A stretch of DNA of 42,240 bases from an uncultured Clostridia bacterium (GCA_944372075.1 CALVYJ010000001.1:1-42240), one strand, 5' to 3'. Counted from the stretch's first letter, positions 7,513 to 15,584 are shown. Program-made: numbers and translations. The notes: generated by a model from the sequence alone, not told the origin.

Positions 7513-10071
7513 CTACTTAATTGCAAATTTCATACCGTACATTTCGTATTTGCCGTTTTTATCTTCAACCACTTTGGGTGTAACGATAGTATCGTCGTCC
7601 ACGTCCCACATAAACTTTTCATATACGGGGCTGTTCATCAAGGCGGCGTAGATATGCCAATCCGAAGCAGCGTTCTTTTCATAATGCCGCAGGACGAGGA
7701 TAAGCACGTTTTTGTTCGTAAGCCATTTTGAGGCTTGCTCGTCGCGCTCGTTCTTTTCCTGTTCTATCCTGTCGTAGAGGACTTCTTTTTCATCATCGTC
7801 GGCAGAGCGCAGAGCGCTGTATAACTGCTTTATCCGAGCCTTTGCGGTGTCGCAGATTTCCACGATTTTATCCTTGTGCCTGTACTCGGTTGCATTACCT
7901 ATGACTAACGCGCTGCCGAGCTGAACGGATATGGGAATAAAGAATTTCTTTTGTTTTCTGCCTTCGCGGAAAGAAATTTTATTTGCCGCCTCATAGATAT
8001 AATCCATTGCGGTTTTATGAAAGCGGTATTGCCGTTCCTTATCTTTTATGCGGTGTATCTCTTTGAAAAAGACCGGCGCGGGAACACTATATTTCTTTTG
8101 CAGAGCCGTTATTTCCTTGCCGACATTTACATTGTCATAGGCGCGTTTTGCTTTGTCTATCTCAATACCAGACAATACGGCGAGCTTACACACGTCCTCG
8201 TAAACAGGAAGTATATCCTTTTCGTTTGCGCCGTTGTTGAATTTATCCCAAATAATGCTGTTGAGCCGTTGCGATAGATTTACGATCTCTCCGATTTTGT
8301 TCTCGCTTGTTTCATAATCGAGCAAGGCAACAGATGACTTTGACTTGCTCACGGAAGGGATATTGCATACAGGCACTTTGAATAGGCTTTTATATTTTTC
8401 TGCGGCTTCCACCAAAAGCGCGTCGTCCGTTACAAGCATAGCATCCGAGTCATAATCGCAACCATTCAGGCGCTGCTGTATATTCTCCCCGATGGCATTG
8501 ACGCAGACTATATTTTCGCCCAAGTCAAAGTAGTCCCATATATCTCCGTCAAGATTATTTTCCACGCAGTAGAGATTGCCCATAGTGATATGCGGTGAAC
8601 GGGCGCAAAGCAATTTTGCGCCATCGGCAAATCGTTCACAATAGATTTGCCCCGATTGCAAAATGCTCTTTATTTCTTCACCGGCTATGTATTGCAACAG
8701 TTCGGGACCGTTTCCGAAAAGAGTAGCATTTGTGCCGTTAAAAAGAATATGACCTTTTTTCAACCTGTCTTTCAGACTTCTGACCACGTCGTTACGGAAG
8801 TTTTCGTAAAGCGCCGTGTAGCTGAAATGCGGCGATTGGAACATAAGAGTAAACAGCACGTCCGCTCTGTCCGCAAGACCTTCGGCACGTTCTTCCGAAT
8901 CTTCGTCCTTATCTCTCGCAAAAGCGTCCGTAAAATGGTAACGCATAAAGTGTATTTCTTTGCGGACGATGGCGATATAATCTATGCTCGGTTGAAGCAA
9001 ACGGGCAACCTGTTCTTCCCCAAGAGGTAGTGTATTAAGCACCTGATAACTGCTCTGTACCGTTTTGCCGTGGAAAAAATGCGTAGGTTTATCCCATTTG
9101 ACCACGCCGAAGGTGCTATTTACATTGTCCGCCCACTTGCGGATATTCTTTTCGTTCAGGTCGCCGACGAATTTTAAGTATTTCAGGCTGTTGGGCGTTG
9201 TTACCATTACGATCTGACTTATATCCGTCGCAAGCGTAAAGCCGCGAGTTTTAAGGTCGTCAAGCGTTATGCCTTTGTCTTTTATCCATTGTTGTAGCTT
9301 TGTACGGAAGGCGCACGACTTGAAAAACTTGTTGCGAAGAAGCAGGAAGTGCTTGTCCGAATACTCGCCCGAAAACAGGCTTTCGTCCAAAAGGCTTTCT
9401 CCGTCCCATATATCGTTGGTTATCTGCGTTTCCTTTTCTGTGGCTATGAGCTTGCCGTCCTGCATTTCTACCGATACGACTTTATCTGTAAAAGTGCTTT
9501 TGTAGTCCGGCACAAAGAGGATACCGTCAAGCGGAATATCTATAACGCCCTTGATAGAGGAAAGAGATAAGGCGCGATAAGATTCCCACGACGCGAGGTC
9601 TGAACTTTGTTTAATGCCGCACTCGCTCCATTTGGTCATATACTTGTAAAGCCGCTCATCAATGAAAAGGCATTTACCTTCGCGTGAGCTGCCCGCGCTA
9701 CGCTTGTATCTTACATAGTGAACGCTATCCAAGTTAAAGCCGTTAGAGTAAAAGTGATCGCGCAGAGCCTTTTTGTTTATTACCTTACCGCCATCGGCTT
9801 TGTATGTATAATTGAACTTTACATTTACTACGGCGAGGGTGTAGGAATTATTGTGTTTGTCCACAAAGGAAAACTTTTTGCGGCAGATACGAGTATATGC
9901 CTTTTCAAGCTCTACCGTGTCAAGCGAATAATCCAATGTGTTTTTGAACAACCAAAAATAGGCGTCCGATTTGTATTCGGGCATTTTGTATCCGACTTCG
10001 ACGCCGTATTCCTGTTCGTGCTTGTATAGGTCGCAAGCCTCTATTGAAATTATCCGATAGCCCTTTACCAT
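7513..10071 (-). CDS. Single-chain RNA polymerase of the YonO/QDE-1 (RDR) double-psi beta-barrel family
   Basis: This 852-residue protein (start ATG 10071) carries the active-site signature of two-barrel RNA polymerases. NGCDYDSDAML at about 536-546 aligns with the beta' NADFDGDQM and with the DxDGD of eukaryotic RDRs, giving D539, D541 and D543 as metal ligands; the usual Gly is Ser. Just before it lies ARSPHITMGNLYCVEN, matching the RDR pattern RNPCLHPGD. The upstream barrel shows WDGESLLD (222-229) and RNKFFKSCAFRTKL (246-259), whose lysines would match the beta-subunit pair. SYQVLNTL (341-348) and the N-terminal RYKRSAGSSREGKCLF match RDR segments. Residues 550-852 are an uncharacterised helical tail. 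The enzyme could make RNA from DNA (as YonO does) or from RNA. It sits alone between terminators, opposite no partner. Exact template and role are unknown. Confidence 0.8.
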   Translation of the reverse strand: MVKGYRIISIEACDLYKHEQEYGVEVGYKMPEYKSDAYFWLFKNTLDYSLDTVELEKAYTRICRKKFSFVDKHNNSYTLAVVNVKFNYTYKADGGKVINKKALRDHFYSNGFNLDSVHYVRYKRSAGSSREGKCLFIDERLYKYMTKWSECGIKQSSDLASWESYRALSLSSIKGVIDIPLDGILFVPDYKSTFTDKVVSVEMQDGKLIATEKETQITNDIWDGESLLDESLFSGEYSDKHFLLLRNKFFKSCAFRTKLQQWIKDKGITLDDLKTRGFTLATDISQIVMVTTPNSLKYLKFVGDLNEKNIRKWADNVNSTFGVVKWDKPTHFFHGKTVQSSYQVLNTLPLGEEQVARLLQPSIDYIAIVRKEIHFMRYHFTDAFARDKDEDSEERAEGLADRADVLFTLMFQSPHFSYTALYENFRNDVVRSLKDRLKKGHILFNGTNATLFGNGPELLQYIAGEEIKSILQSGQIYCERFADGAKLLCARSPHITMGNLYCVENNLDGDIWDYFDLGENIVCVNAIGENIQQRLNGCDYDSDAMLVTDDALLVEAAEKYKSLFKVPVCNIPSVSKSKSSVALLDYETSENKIGEIVNLSQRLNSIIWDKFNNGANEKDILPVYEDVCKLAVLSGIEIDKAKRAYDNVNVGKEITALQKKYSVPAPVFFKEIHRIKDKERQYRFHKTAMDYIYEAANKISFREGRKQKKFFIPISVQLGSALVIGNATEYRHKDKIVEICDTAKARIKQLYSALRSADDDEKEVLYDRIEQEKNERDEQASKWLTNKNVLILVLRHYEKNAASDWHIYAALMNSPVYEKFMWDVDDDTIVTPKVVEDKNGKYEMYGMKFAIK

Positions 10072-10110
10072 AAAGCTATTATAACATATTATTGTTGACA
10101 ATAGTTGTCA
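10072..10110 (-). promoter_or_regulatory. Extended -10 promoter giving a leaderless mRNA, with upstream inverted repeat
   Basis: On the minus strand TGTTATAAT (TG at 10086-10085, TATAAT at 10083-10078) is a perfect extended -10 box placed 6 nt before the polymerase ATG. Transcription would begin at or next to the A of the start codon, and no ribosome site exists. TGACAA-TAG-TTGTCA (10096-10110) is a perfect inverted repeat where a -35 box would be, so an activator or repressor may bind there. Confidence 0.65.
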
Positions 10111-10205
10111 TAATTAAAAAGTTTTTTATAAATGTACCATTATAGGGACAAGGTATGTTTTCCGCTTAAAAGGGTTCCGCTCTTACCGCTGAACAGCACC
10201 TTCTA

Positions 10206-10243
10206 AAAACGGACAGACAATTTATTATGCCTGCCCGTTTTGC
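10206..10243. terminator. Imperfect hairpin flanked by A and T runs
   Basis: AAAACGGACAG and CTGCCCGTTTT pair with one mismatch. It lies in the 10,102-10,462 gap, which also contains the polymerase promoter on the left and the marR promoter on the right. It may mark the right end of the mobilizable element. Confidence 0.4.
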
Positions 10244-10391
10244 TTTTGACTATTCTGCTCGGCGGTGATACTTACCCTTATTATAGCATAAAAGTAGTTT
10301 AGGAGATCTTGTCGATTAAAGAGAAAAACGATAGTAGTCCTATCATTTAAAGTCTTTATTTTTCGTAAATTTTTATTTAGCCTTTTAATGG

Positions 10392-10450
10392 TTGACAAAT
10401 GTCCGAATTCGGACTATAATATTTGTGTCCGAATTCGGACTGTCGGAGGG
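10392..10450 (+). promoter_or_regulatory. marR-cfr promoter with two identical palindromic operators
   Basis: TTGACA (10392-10397), a 17-nt spacer and TATAAT (10415-10420) form a consensus promoter. GTCCGAATTCGGAC, a perfect 14-bp palindrome, fills the spacer at 10401-10414 and recurs at 10427-10440, 26 bp away and over the start of transcription. This is a textbook repressor arrangement for a MarR dimer. GGAGGG (10445-10450) is the ribosome site. Confidence 0.85.
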
Positions 10451-10462
10451 TTAGAATAAGAA

Positions 10463-10912
10463 ATGAATATTAGAGAACAATTATCTGAATTAAATAAAAT
10501 GTCTAAACGTAGTGTCGCACTTTACCATAAATTTGCAAATTCTATCGGAATTTCAGATAGTTCGCTTGGCGTTTTATATGCGTTAGCGGAAGGCGCTCCT
10601 TGTTCGCAATACGATTTATGTAATAAATGGGCAATTCCAAAACAAACCGTAAATACCGCCTTAGCCTCTTTGCAAAATAAAGGATTTATAACTCTTTCCA
10701 CGATTAGCGGAACAAGAAAAAAGAAAAGTATTTCTTTAACCGCCGCAGGAAAGGAATTTGCCGCAAAGACAATCAATGTATTACTTGATACGGAGCTTGC
10801 CGCCCTTGCCTCTTTAACGCCCGAAGAAAGAGAGCTTTATATCAGCTTAAATAAGAAATATAACGAACATTTAACAGAGAAACTCCAAAATATTATTATG
10901 GGAACAAGTTAA
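10463..10912 (+). CDS. MarR-family transcriptional regulator
   Basis: This 149-residue protein has the MarR winged helix-turn-helix layout. The dimerisation helix comes first (LSELNKMSKRSVALYHKFAN), then SSLGVLYALAEGA, the recognition helix region (QYDLCNKWAIPKQTVNTALASL), the wing (KGFITLSTISGTRKKKSISL) and the C-terminal helix (TPEERELYISLNKKYNEHL). Two identical palindromes in its promoter are the obvious operators, so it probably represses itself and the downstream Cfr-like gene, which begins 3 nt after its stop codon. The inducer is unknown; a ribosome-targeting antibiotic is a reasonable guess because of the neighbour. Confidence 0.85.
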   Translation: MNIREQLSELNKMSKRSVALYHKFANSIGISDSSLGVLYALAEGAPCSQYDLCNKWAIPKQTVNTALASLQNKGFITLSTISGTRKKKSISLTAAGKEFAAKTINVLLDTELAALASLTPEERELYISLNKKYNEHLTEKLQNIIMGTS

Positions 10913-10915
10913 ATT

Positions 10916-12157
10916 ATGTCAAAATTTCTAAAAATGAAAGAGCTTATAGCCGAGATGAACTTGCCCGATTATCGCTATAAGCAATTATTGGACGCTGTCT
11001 TCCGACAACACACAATACGCTTTGAAGATATGAAACCGCTCCCAAAAGAACTGCGGGGAAAACTTATCGAGCAATTTGGGGAAACGGTAATAGGAATTAA
11101 AGCTATTCATCACGAAAAATCAACGCAAACTGACAAGGTACTGTTTGAACTGCCCGACGGCAACCGCGTTGAAACGGTAGGCTTGTTTTACAAAGAGGGT
11201 TGGAATTCATTTTGTATATCCTCGCAGAGCGGTTGTGCATTTGGTTGTAAATTCTGTGCTACGGGCACGCTGGGTTTACATAGAAATATGACGTCAGATG
11301 AGATATGCGACCAAGTTCTTTACTTTATGCAGCAGGGGTTTACGATAAACAGCATTTCCTTTATGGGTATGGGCGAGCCGTTTGCAAACCCGAATTTGTT
11401 TGAAGCTCTGCGCGACTTGACGGATACTGAATTATTCGGCTTATCTCAAAGACGAATAACCATCTCTACTATCGGCATAGTTCCAAGTATTAAAAGATTG
11501 ACAAAAGAATTTCCGCAGATTAATTTAGCATATTCACTACACGCGCCGACTAATCAGTTGAGGGAAACGCTTATGCCGATTACAAAAACGTACTCTCTTG
11601 ATTTGGTACTTGACACGTTAGATAACCATATACGACAAACAAATCGAAAAGTATTTTTAGCATATATAATGCTGAAAGGTATAAATGACAGCGAAAAACA
11701 CGCCGAGCAACTTATAGAACTATTATTCCGGCACAAAAAATATCTTGCACTATATCATTTAGACTTAATTCCGTATAATCAGACAACGGTTGCTCAAAAA
11801 CTAACGCCACCAAGCAACAAGTGCATACAAGCTTTTTGCAAAGTTTTGCACGGTGCGGGAATAAGCGTAAATATAAGGACGCAATTCGGTTCTGATATAA
11901 ATGCCGCTTGCGGTCAGTTGGCTGGAACATACAACAATAAATCAGAAAAAGGAGAAACAAAAATGTTACAAGAACAAGAAAAATCATTACAGTGGTTATT
12001 GTGTCCTGTGTGTAAAAACAAAACACGGGTAAAAATAAGAGATGATACCGTACTTGAAAAATTTCCGCTGTTTTGTCCAAAATGTAAAAACGAAACGCTT
12101 ATCAATGTTAAACAATTTAATATAACCGTCATCAAAGAGCCAAACGCAAAGACGTAG
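10916..12157 (+). CDS. Cfr-like 23S rRNA (adenine2503-C8) methyltransferase fused to a cysteine-rich KTR domain
   Basis: Residues 1-340 resemble Cfr more than RlmN: RFEDMKPLPKELR, WNSFCISSQSGC, FGCKFCATG, and ISTIGIVPSIKRLTKEFPQ. The radical-SAM cluster cysteines are C107, C111 and C114; the methyl-carrying C100 and C332 (AACGQL) match the two catalytic cysteines of Cfr. Cfr enzymes methylate A2503 at C8 and give resistance to phenicols, lincosamides, oxazolidinones, pleuromutilins and streptogramin A. Residues 360-413 form the KTR zinc ribbon (CPVC at 363-366, CPKC at 387-390), usually a separate small protein of conjugative elements. The frame is continuous, but a GGAG (11951-11954) before the ATG at 11963 (residue 350) could also give free KTR protein. 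No ribosome site precedes 10916, so translation is likely coupled to marR. Activity is not proven. Confidence 0.85.
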   Translation: MSKFLKMKELIAEMNLPDYRYKQLLDAVFRQHTIRFEDMKPLPKELRGKLIEQFGETVIGIKAIHHEKSTQTDKVLFELPDGNRVETVGLFYKEGWNSFCISSQSGCAFGCKFCATGTLGLHRNMTSDEICDQVLYFMQQGFTINSISFMGMGEPFANPNLFEALRDLTDTELFGLSQRRITISTIGIVPSIKRLTKEFPQINLAYSLHAPTNQLRETLMPITKTYSLDLVLDTLDNHIRQTNRKVFLAYIMLKGINDSEKHAEQLIELLFRHKKYLALYHLDLIPYNQTTVAQKLTPPSNKCIQAFCKVLHGAGISVNIRTQFGSDINAACGQLAGTYNNKSEKGETKMLQEQEKSLQWLLCPVCKNKTRVKIRDDTVLEKFPLFCPKCKNETLINVKQFNITVIKEPNAKT

Positions 12158-12201
12158 AGCCGATAATTCACAAAGTTCAAATTGTGTTTATCGGCTTTTT
12201 T
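12158..12201 (+). terminator. Terminator of the marR-cfr operon
   Basis: AGCCGATAA pairs with TTATCGGCT (12188-12196), with an inner CACAA/TTGTG, followed by TTTTTT. It begins directly after the stop codon. Confidence 0.85.
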
Positions 12202-12292
12202 ATTTATAATGCATTGCTTGATATTGATATTTTTTAGAGTTCGCATTTGAGGATACAAAACGGGCGGATTTATTCATTTAACGGACATACTA

Positions 12293-12312
12293 TTTCTACA
12301 ATTTTTCTACAA
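12293..12312 (+). repeat. Direct repeat TTTCTACAA x2, 11-bp period
   Basis: TTTCTACAA occurs at 12293-12301 and 12304-12312. It lies in the gene-free stretch 12,158-12,661 near the accessory/core border and may be part of an old integrase site. The rest of this stretch holds terminators; no gene is seen. Confidence 0.3.
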
Positions 12313-12370
12313 AATGCGTTTGAGTTTGCGAAAAAGCAGACGATATTAGAAATTACATAATATAGTAACG

Positions 12371-12407
12371 CAAAAACAGCGATCTCATTATGAAATCGCT
12401 GTTTTTG
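12371..12407. terminator. Bidirectional terminator
   Basis: CAAAAACAGCGAT (12371-12383) and ATCGCTGTTTTTG (12395-12407) form a perfect 13-bp stem with A and T flanks. Confidence 0.7.
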
Positions 12408-12469
12408 TTGACTCGCCTTTGGGTGTACCCATATAAAATTTAGTTTTTTGTAAATTCCCTATGGAATAC

Positions 12470-12491
12470 ACCCTTTGCGGGTGTCTTTTTG
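12470..12491 (+). terminator. Hairpin ACACCC-TTTGC-GGGTGT with T-run
   Basis: The stem is followed by CTTTTTG on the plus strand. No plus-strand gene ends nearby, so it may belong to a lost gene. Confidence 0.45.
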
Positions 12492-12661
12492 TTTGGTTTT
12501 TATTGCCCTGCCCGCTTTGAATCCGTCAGGCCGAGGATTAAACAGACGGGGTTCCCGAAAACAGATCGCCTTTTCCCTTGCTCTTTCGCGCAGTTTTCCA
12601 TCATCAAAAATAATCCATGCCTTACTCGGCTTTGCGCCTATGCCTGCGCAAATTTCCGTTG

Positions 12662-14227
12662 CTAACCTGCCGAAACGTTAAATTCTTCGCCCTCTTCGTC
12701 CGTTATGTCGTAAAGTCCGCTCTGCTCCGCAAGCGCAACGATCTGCAAAAATTCTTGCTTATATACGTCCTCAGCCAAATAACTTTCCAAACCATTCAGC
12801 CGCGCAAGAACATTCTCAAGCGATGCGTCGCCACGATAGCTTGATTGCCGAAGCACAAGCGCAAACTCCGCAACGCATGCGGCAAACTGCGTATCCTCGG
12901 CGCTCGATTCCTCGCCCGTAACAGTCAGTACGACTTCACGATTTAGATCTTCCGCATCACGATACCGTACGGAAACTTGCGCAAGCGCCGTTTCCGTATC
13001 GGCGTTTGAAGGCAACAACTCCAATTCATATAGAGCCGTTACACAGAGATTGCTGCCGATCTCGCCCGTATCTTTATTCGGATTGTCAAAATCGTCTTCA
13101 GAGATGGTCTTCATGTCGTACCCCAAAAGCCGATACGAAGACACCCGCTCGCCATTGAACGTGACCCCCGCCTTCGCATCGTACGCGACGGTATACAACG
13201 TCCCGGCAAGCTCTTCCGTAAATATTTTCTCCGATTCAAGCTGCGTATCCATATAAGAATAATTGCCGTTACCGTTCAAAGCAAGCGTCTGCATCAAATC
13301 ATCCCTCGTATTGCCCAACCCTACGCCGACGACGGAAAGAGCGATACCGCTTCGCGCTTTTTCCTGAATAAATTCCGTCAATTCATCGGTATCGTAAATG
13401 CCGACATTGAAATCGCCGTCCGTAAGCAGAATCACGCGATTGTTGCCATTCTCTGCCTTATGCGCCTCTGCCTGCTCATAAGCCAGCCCCAATCCGTCAG
13501 AACCGCTCGTCGACCCATATGCCGTAAGACGCGACAGCGCATTGCGTATTGCCGTCTTTCCGCTTTGCGTAGCAGCCGTGCTTTCCAACACCGTTTTCAC
13601 TCCGCTCGCATACGTCACGATGGATACTCTGTCGTTCTCTCCCAACCCGTCGATCAATTTGTTCGCTCCGTATTTGACCAAATCAAGACGGCTCATGCCT
13701 TCGCTGCCATATACCGAACCGCCCATCGAACCGGAGACGTCTATCAGCAAAACATAATTGGTATCCCCGCCGACAACCGCTTCTTCCGTCCGTATGCCGA
13801 TCGTCATCAACGCATGATCGGTATTCCAGGGACATTCGGAAAAATACGCCGAAACGCCTACCGCTTCCCCTTCTTGCGGCAAAGGATAATCGTAATCAAA
13901 GTAGTTGACAAGCTCCTCCAATCGTACCGAATCGGGTGAAACGAAAACGTTTTGCCTGATCTGCGCGCGCACAAACGAATATCCCGCCGTATTGCGATCC
14001 AACGAAAAATAAGAGGACGGCGTCGTTTGCACATCGTAAAATCCCTGTTCGATTATGCTGTCATATTGATAATTCTCTCCGTCGGATATCCAAGGCGCAC
14101 CCTCCATCGCTCCTCCCCAAACACCTTCGCCCGCATCCGGAGCAGCGTTGAGACTGCCGTATGCGCACCCGCAAAAAAACACGACCGCCATTAAACAACC
14201 AAACAATGAGACAAGATACTTTTTCAT
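12662..14227 (-). CDS. von Willebrand A-domain lipoprotein (YfbK-type)
   Basis: This is a 521-residue exported protein. MKKYLVSLFGCLMAVVFFCG then C21 is a lipoprotein signal with a relaxed lipobox. Residues about 50-130 match the YfbK N-terminal domain (SSYFSLDRNTAGYSFVRAQI, then LEELVNYFDYDYP). The VWA domain follows with an intact metal site: DVSGSMGG, then TYASGV, then LTDGDFNVG. The C-terminal region resembles DUF3520 (SNLCVTALYELELLP, FALVLRQSSYRG). VWA domains of this type bind proteins through a magnesium ion at the cell surface. It follows a sigma-factor gene and a broken probable anti-sigma gene on the same strand, which suggests a shared envelope-response operon. GGAGGG precedes the ATG. 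Confidence 0.85.
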   Translation of the reverse strand: MKKYLVSLFGCLMAVVFFCGCAYGSLNAAPDAGEGVWGGAMEGAPWISDGENYQYDSIIEQGFYDVQTTPSSYFSLDRNTAGYSFVRAQIRQNVFVSPDSVRLEELVNYFDYDYPLPQEGEAVGVSAYFSECPWNTDHALMTIGIRTEEAVVGGDTNYVLLIDVSGSMGGSVYGSEGMSRLDLVKYGANKLIDGLGENDRVSIVTYASGVKTVLESTAATQSGKTAIRNALSRLTAYGSTSGSDGLGLAYEQAEAHKAENGNNRVILLTDGDFNVGIYDTDELTEFIQEKARSGIALSVVGVGLGNTRDDLMQTLALNGNGNYSYMDTQLESEKIFTEELAGTLYTVAYDAKAGVTFNGERVSSYRLLGYDMKTISEDDFDNPNKDTGEIGSNLCVTALYELELLPSNADTETALAQVSVRYRDAEDLNREVVLTVTGEESSAEDTQFAACVAEFALVLRQSSYRGDASLENVLARLNGLESYLAEDVYKQEFLQIVALAEQSGLYDITDEEGEEFNVSAG

Positions 14228-14303
14228 CTTTTTTCCCTCCTTACACCTCTACAACGATTATCGATGTTGCTCTGTCCCGCTTATGTTCAAGTTTATATGA
14301 TTT

Positions 14304-14992
14304 TCAGGAATTTTTTGCAAGAAGTCCCAACAGAAAAAATACCGAATCTTTATTTTGCCCCATCACCGTCATATAATAGTCGGCTGCCGGCAGTGAAATT
14401 TTCGCATCGGAAACATACTCGCCGTTTTCATACCGTGTCGTATAACGATATACCTTGCCTGTTAATTTTCCCCCTTCGTCCAGTCCGTCAAACGAACGCA
14501 ACTGCTCGGGTATGCTCTTCCCGTCCGTAAGATCGATATACAGCTCCCCTTCCCAAAACAGCAGTCCTCGCAAATACCGCAGCTGCACCCTGATCAACAC
14601 CTCTTCCCCCTCCCGAACATACAAGTTGTACTGCGCATGCCCGTTCTCAGACCCGGCAAACGGCGCTAGACCACTTAACTCTGCACCAACTGCGTATATG
14701 TGACATTCTTCTCCTGCGCATCCGAAAGGGCATAATATTCCGTCGAGGGCTCCTCTGCCTGCGACGAATCGTTCGGTATTTGATCTCTGTCTGCCAAAAT
14801 GCCGACAAACGCGGCGCATACGATCAAGACACATACAAAAGCAGAGGCGATCTTCCATACAATCCCTCTTCTCTGCGGCGATTGCAAAACCACTCTTTTC
14901 GCTCTTTCTAAATCGCCGGAGGGCGCCTCGCTCCCTTCAAAATATTCGCTAAATGCTCGTTCGATCTCTTTATCCTTTCTCATCTTCTTCAT
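14304..14992 (-). pseudogene. Probable anti-sigma factor, frameshifted
   Basis: The first frame (14992-14675) gives a charged cytoplasmic start (MRKDKEIERAFSEYFEG), a membrane helix (WKIASAFVCVLIVCAAFVGIL) and the start of an outer domain (DQIPNDSSQAEEPSTEYYAL), then stops after 105 residues. A second frame continues the outer domain to 14304: YNLYVREGEEVLIRVQL, YIDLTDGKSIPEQLRSF, YRYTTRYENGEYVSDAKI, YYMTVMGQNKDSVF. One missing base near 14703-14712 would join them to about 229 residues. Position between a sigma factor and a VWA lipoprotein, and the single membrane pass, suggest an anti-sigma factor, but no known anti-sigma domain is recognised. A sequencing error would also explain the shift. 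Confidence 0.6.
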
Positions 14993-15004
14993 CCTTACAA
15001 CGTT

Positions 15005-15556
15005 TCACTCGCCGTTTTGTCCCTCTGAAAGGAATTTTCGCAGCTTTTCTTCCGCCCCTGCCGTTTGCCTTTGTACCGCCGACTTACTTATGCCCGTTTC
15101 CTTCGCTACCTCCCGAACGGTAAAATCCAAATAATATCGATAATAGATCATCTTGCGCTCTTCTGGCGTAAGTCTGCCGATCGCTTCCTCCAAAACAACC
15201 GCCCGCTCAATACGCGCCCCGTCATACCGCTCGTCCGTCAGATGAAAAAACGCGTCGATATCCTCTTCCGCCCGAACCTTTCTCTTCCGCAACAGGTCGA
15301 AAGCGCTGTTTCGCACGATCCGCATAATAAACGCATATCCGTTTGTACCCTCTCGGTATCCCCCGATCCCGCGCGCAAGTTTTAAGAAACTTTCGTCTAC
15401 AACGTCTTCCGCGTCCGCACGGTTTTTCACGATCCCGCGCGCCAACGCAAACATCCGCTTGCCTATACACGCATAGATCCCGTCCAGTGCGTTCGCATTC
15501 CCTCCGCGCAACGCTCGCAAAAGCACATTGAGTTGTTCCTTTTCGAAAGGCGCCAT
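15005..15556 (-). CDS. ECF-type RNA polymerase sigma factor
   Basis: From MAPFEKEQL the product has 183 residues. Region 2 is LDGIYACIGKRMFALARGIV, then DAEDVVDESFLKLARGI, then NGYAFIMRIVRNSAFDLLRKRK. Region 4 is LTPEERKMIYYRYYLDFTVREVAKETGISKSAVQ. There is no region 1 or 3, as in extracytoplasmic-function sigmas. I chose the ATG at 15556 because the earlier ATG at 15586 lies inside the -10 box of a good promoter. The next gene downstream, 12 nt away, is the frameshifted membrane protein. If that protein was the inhibitor, this sigma may be unregulated in this strain. Confidence 0.85.
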   Translation of the reverse strand: MAPFEKEQLNVLLRALRGGNANALDGIYACIGKRMFALARGIVKNRADAEDVVDESFLKLARGIGGYREGTNGYAFIMRIVRNSAFDLLRKRKVRAEEDIDAFFHLTDERYDGARIERAVVLEEAIGRLTPEERKMIYYRYYLDFTVREVAKETGISKSAVQRQTAGAEEKLRKFLSEGQNGE

Positions 15557-15584
15557 ACCTCTTACCCCATAACAATCTCTTTTC

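Noticed and set aside
10072-10101. TTG start at 10101 for the polymerase, adding 10 residues
   Set aside because: It lies upstream of the -10 box and has no ribosome site; the added residues do not resemble a conserved start.
14304-14858. Separate 184-residue gene in the second frame
   Set aside because: Its first about 50 residues are rich in Cys/Arg and look like a shadow of the anti-sigma frame; only the part after about 14,705 is protein-like, so a frameshift is the better reading.
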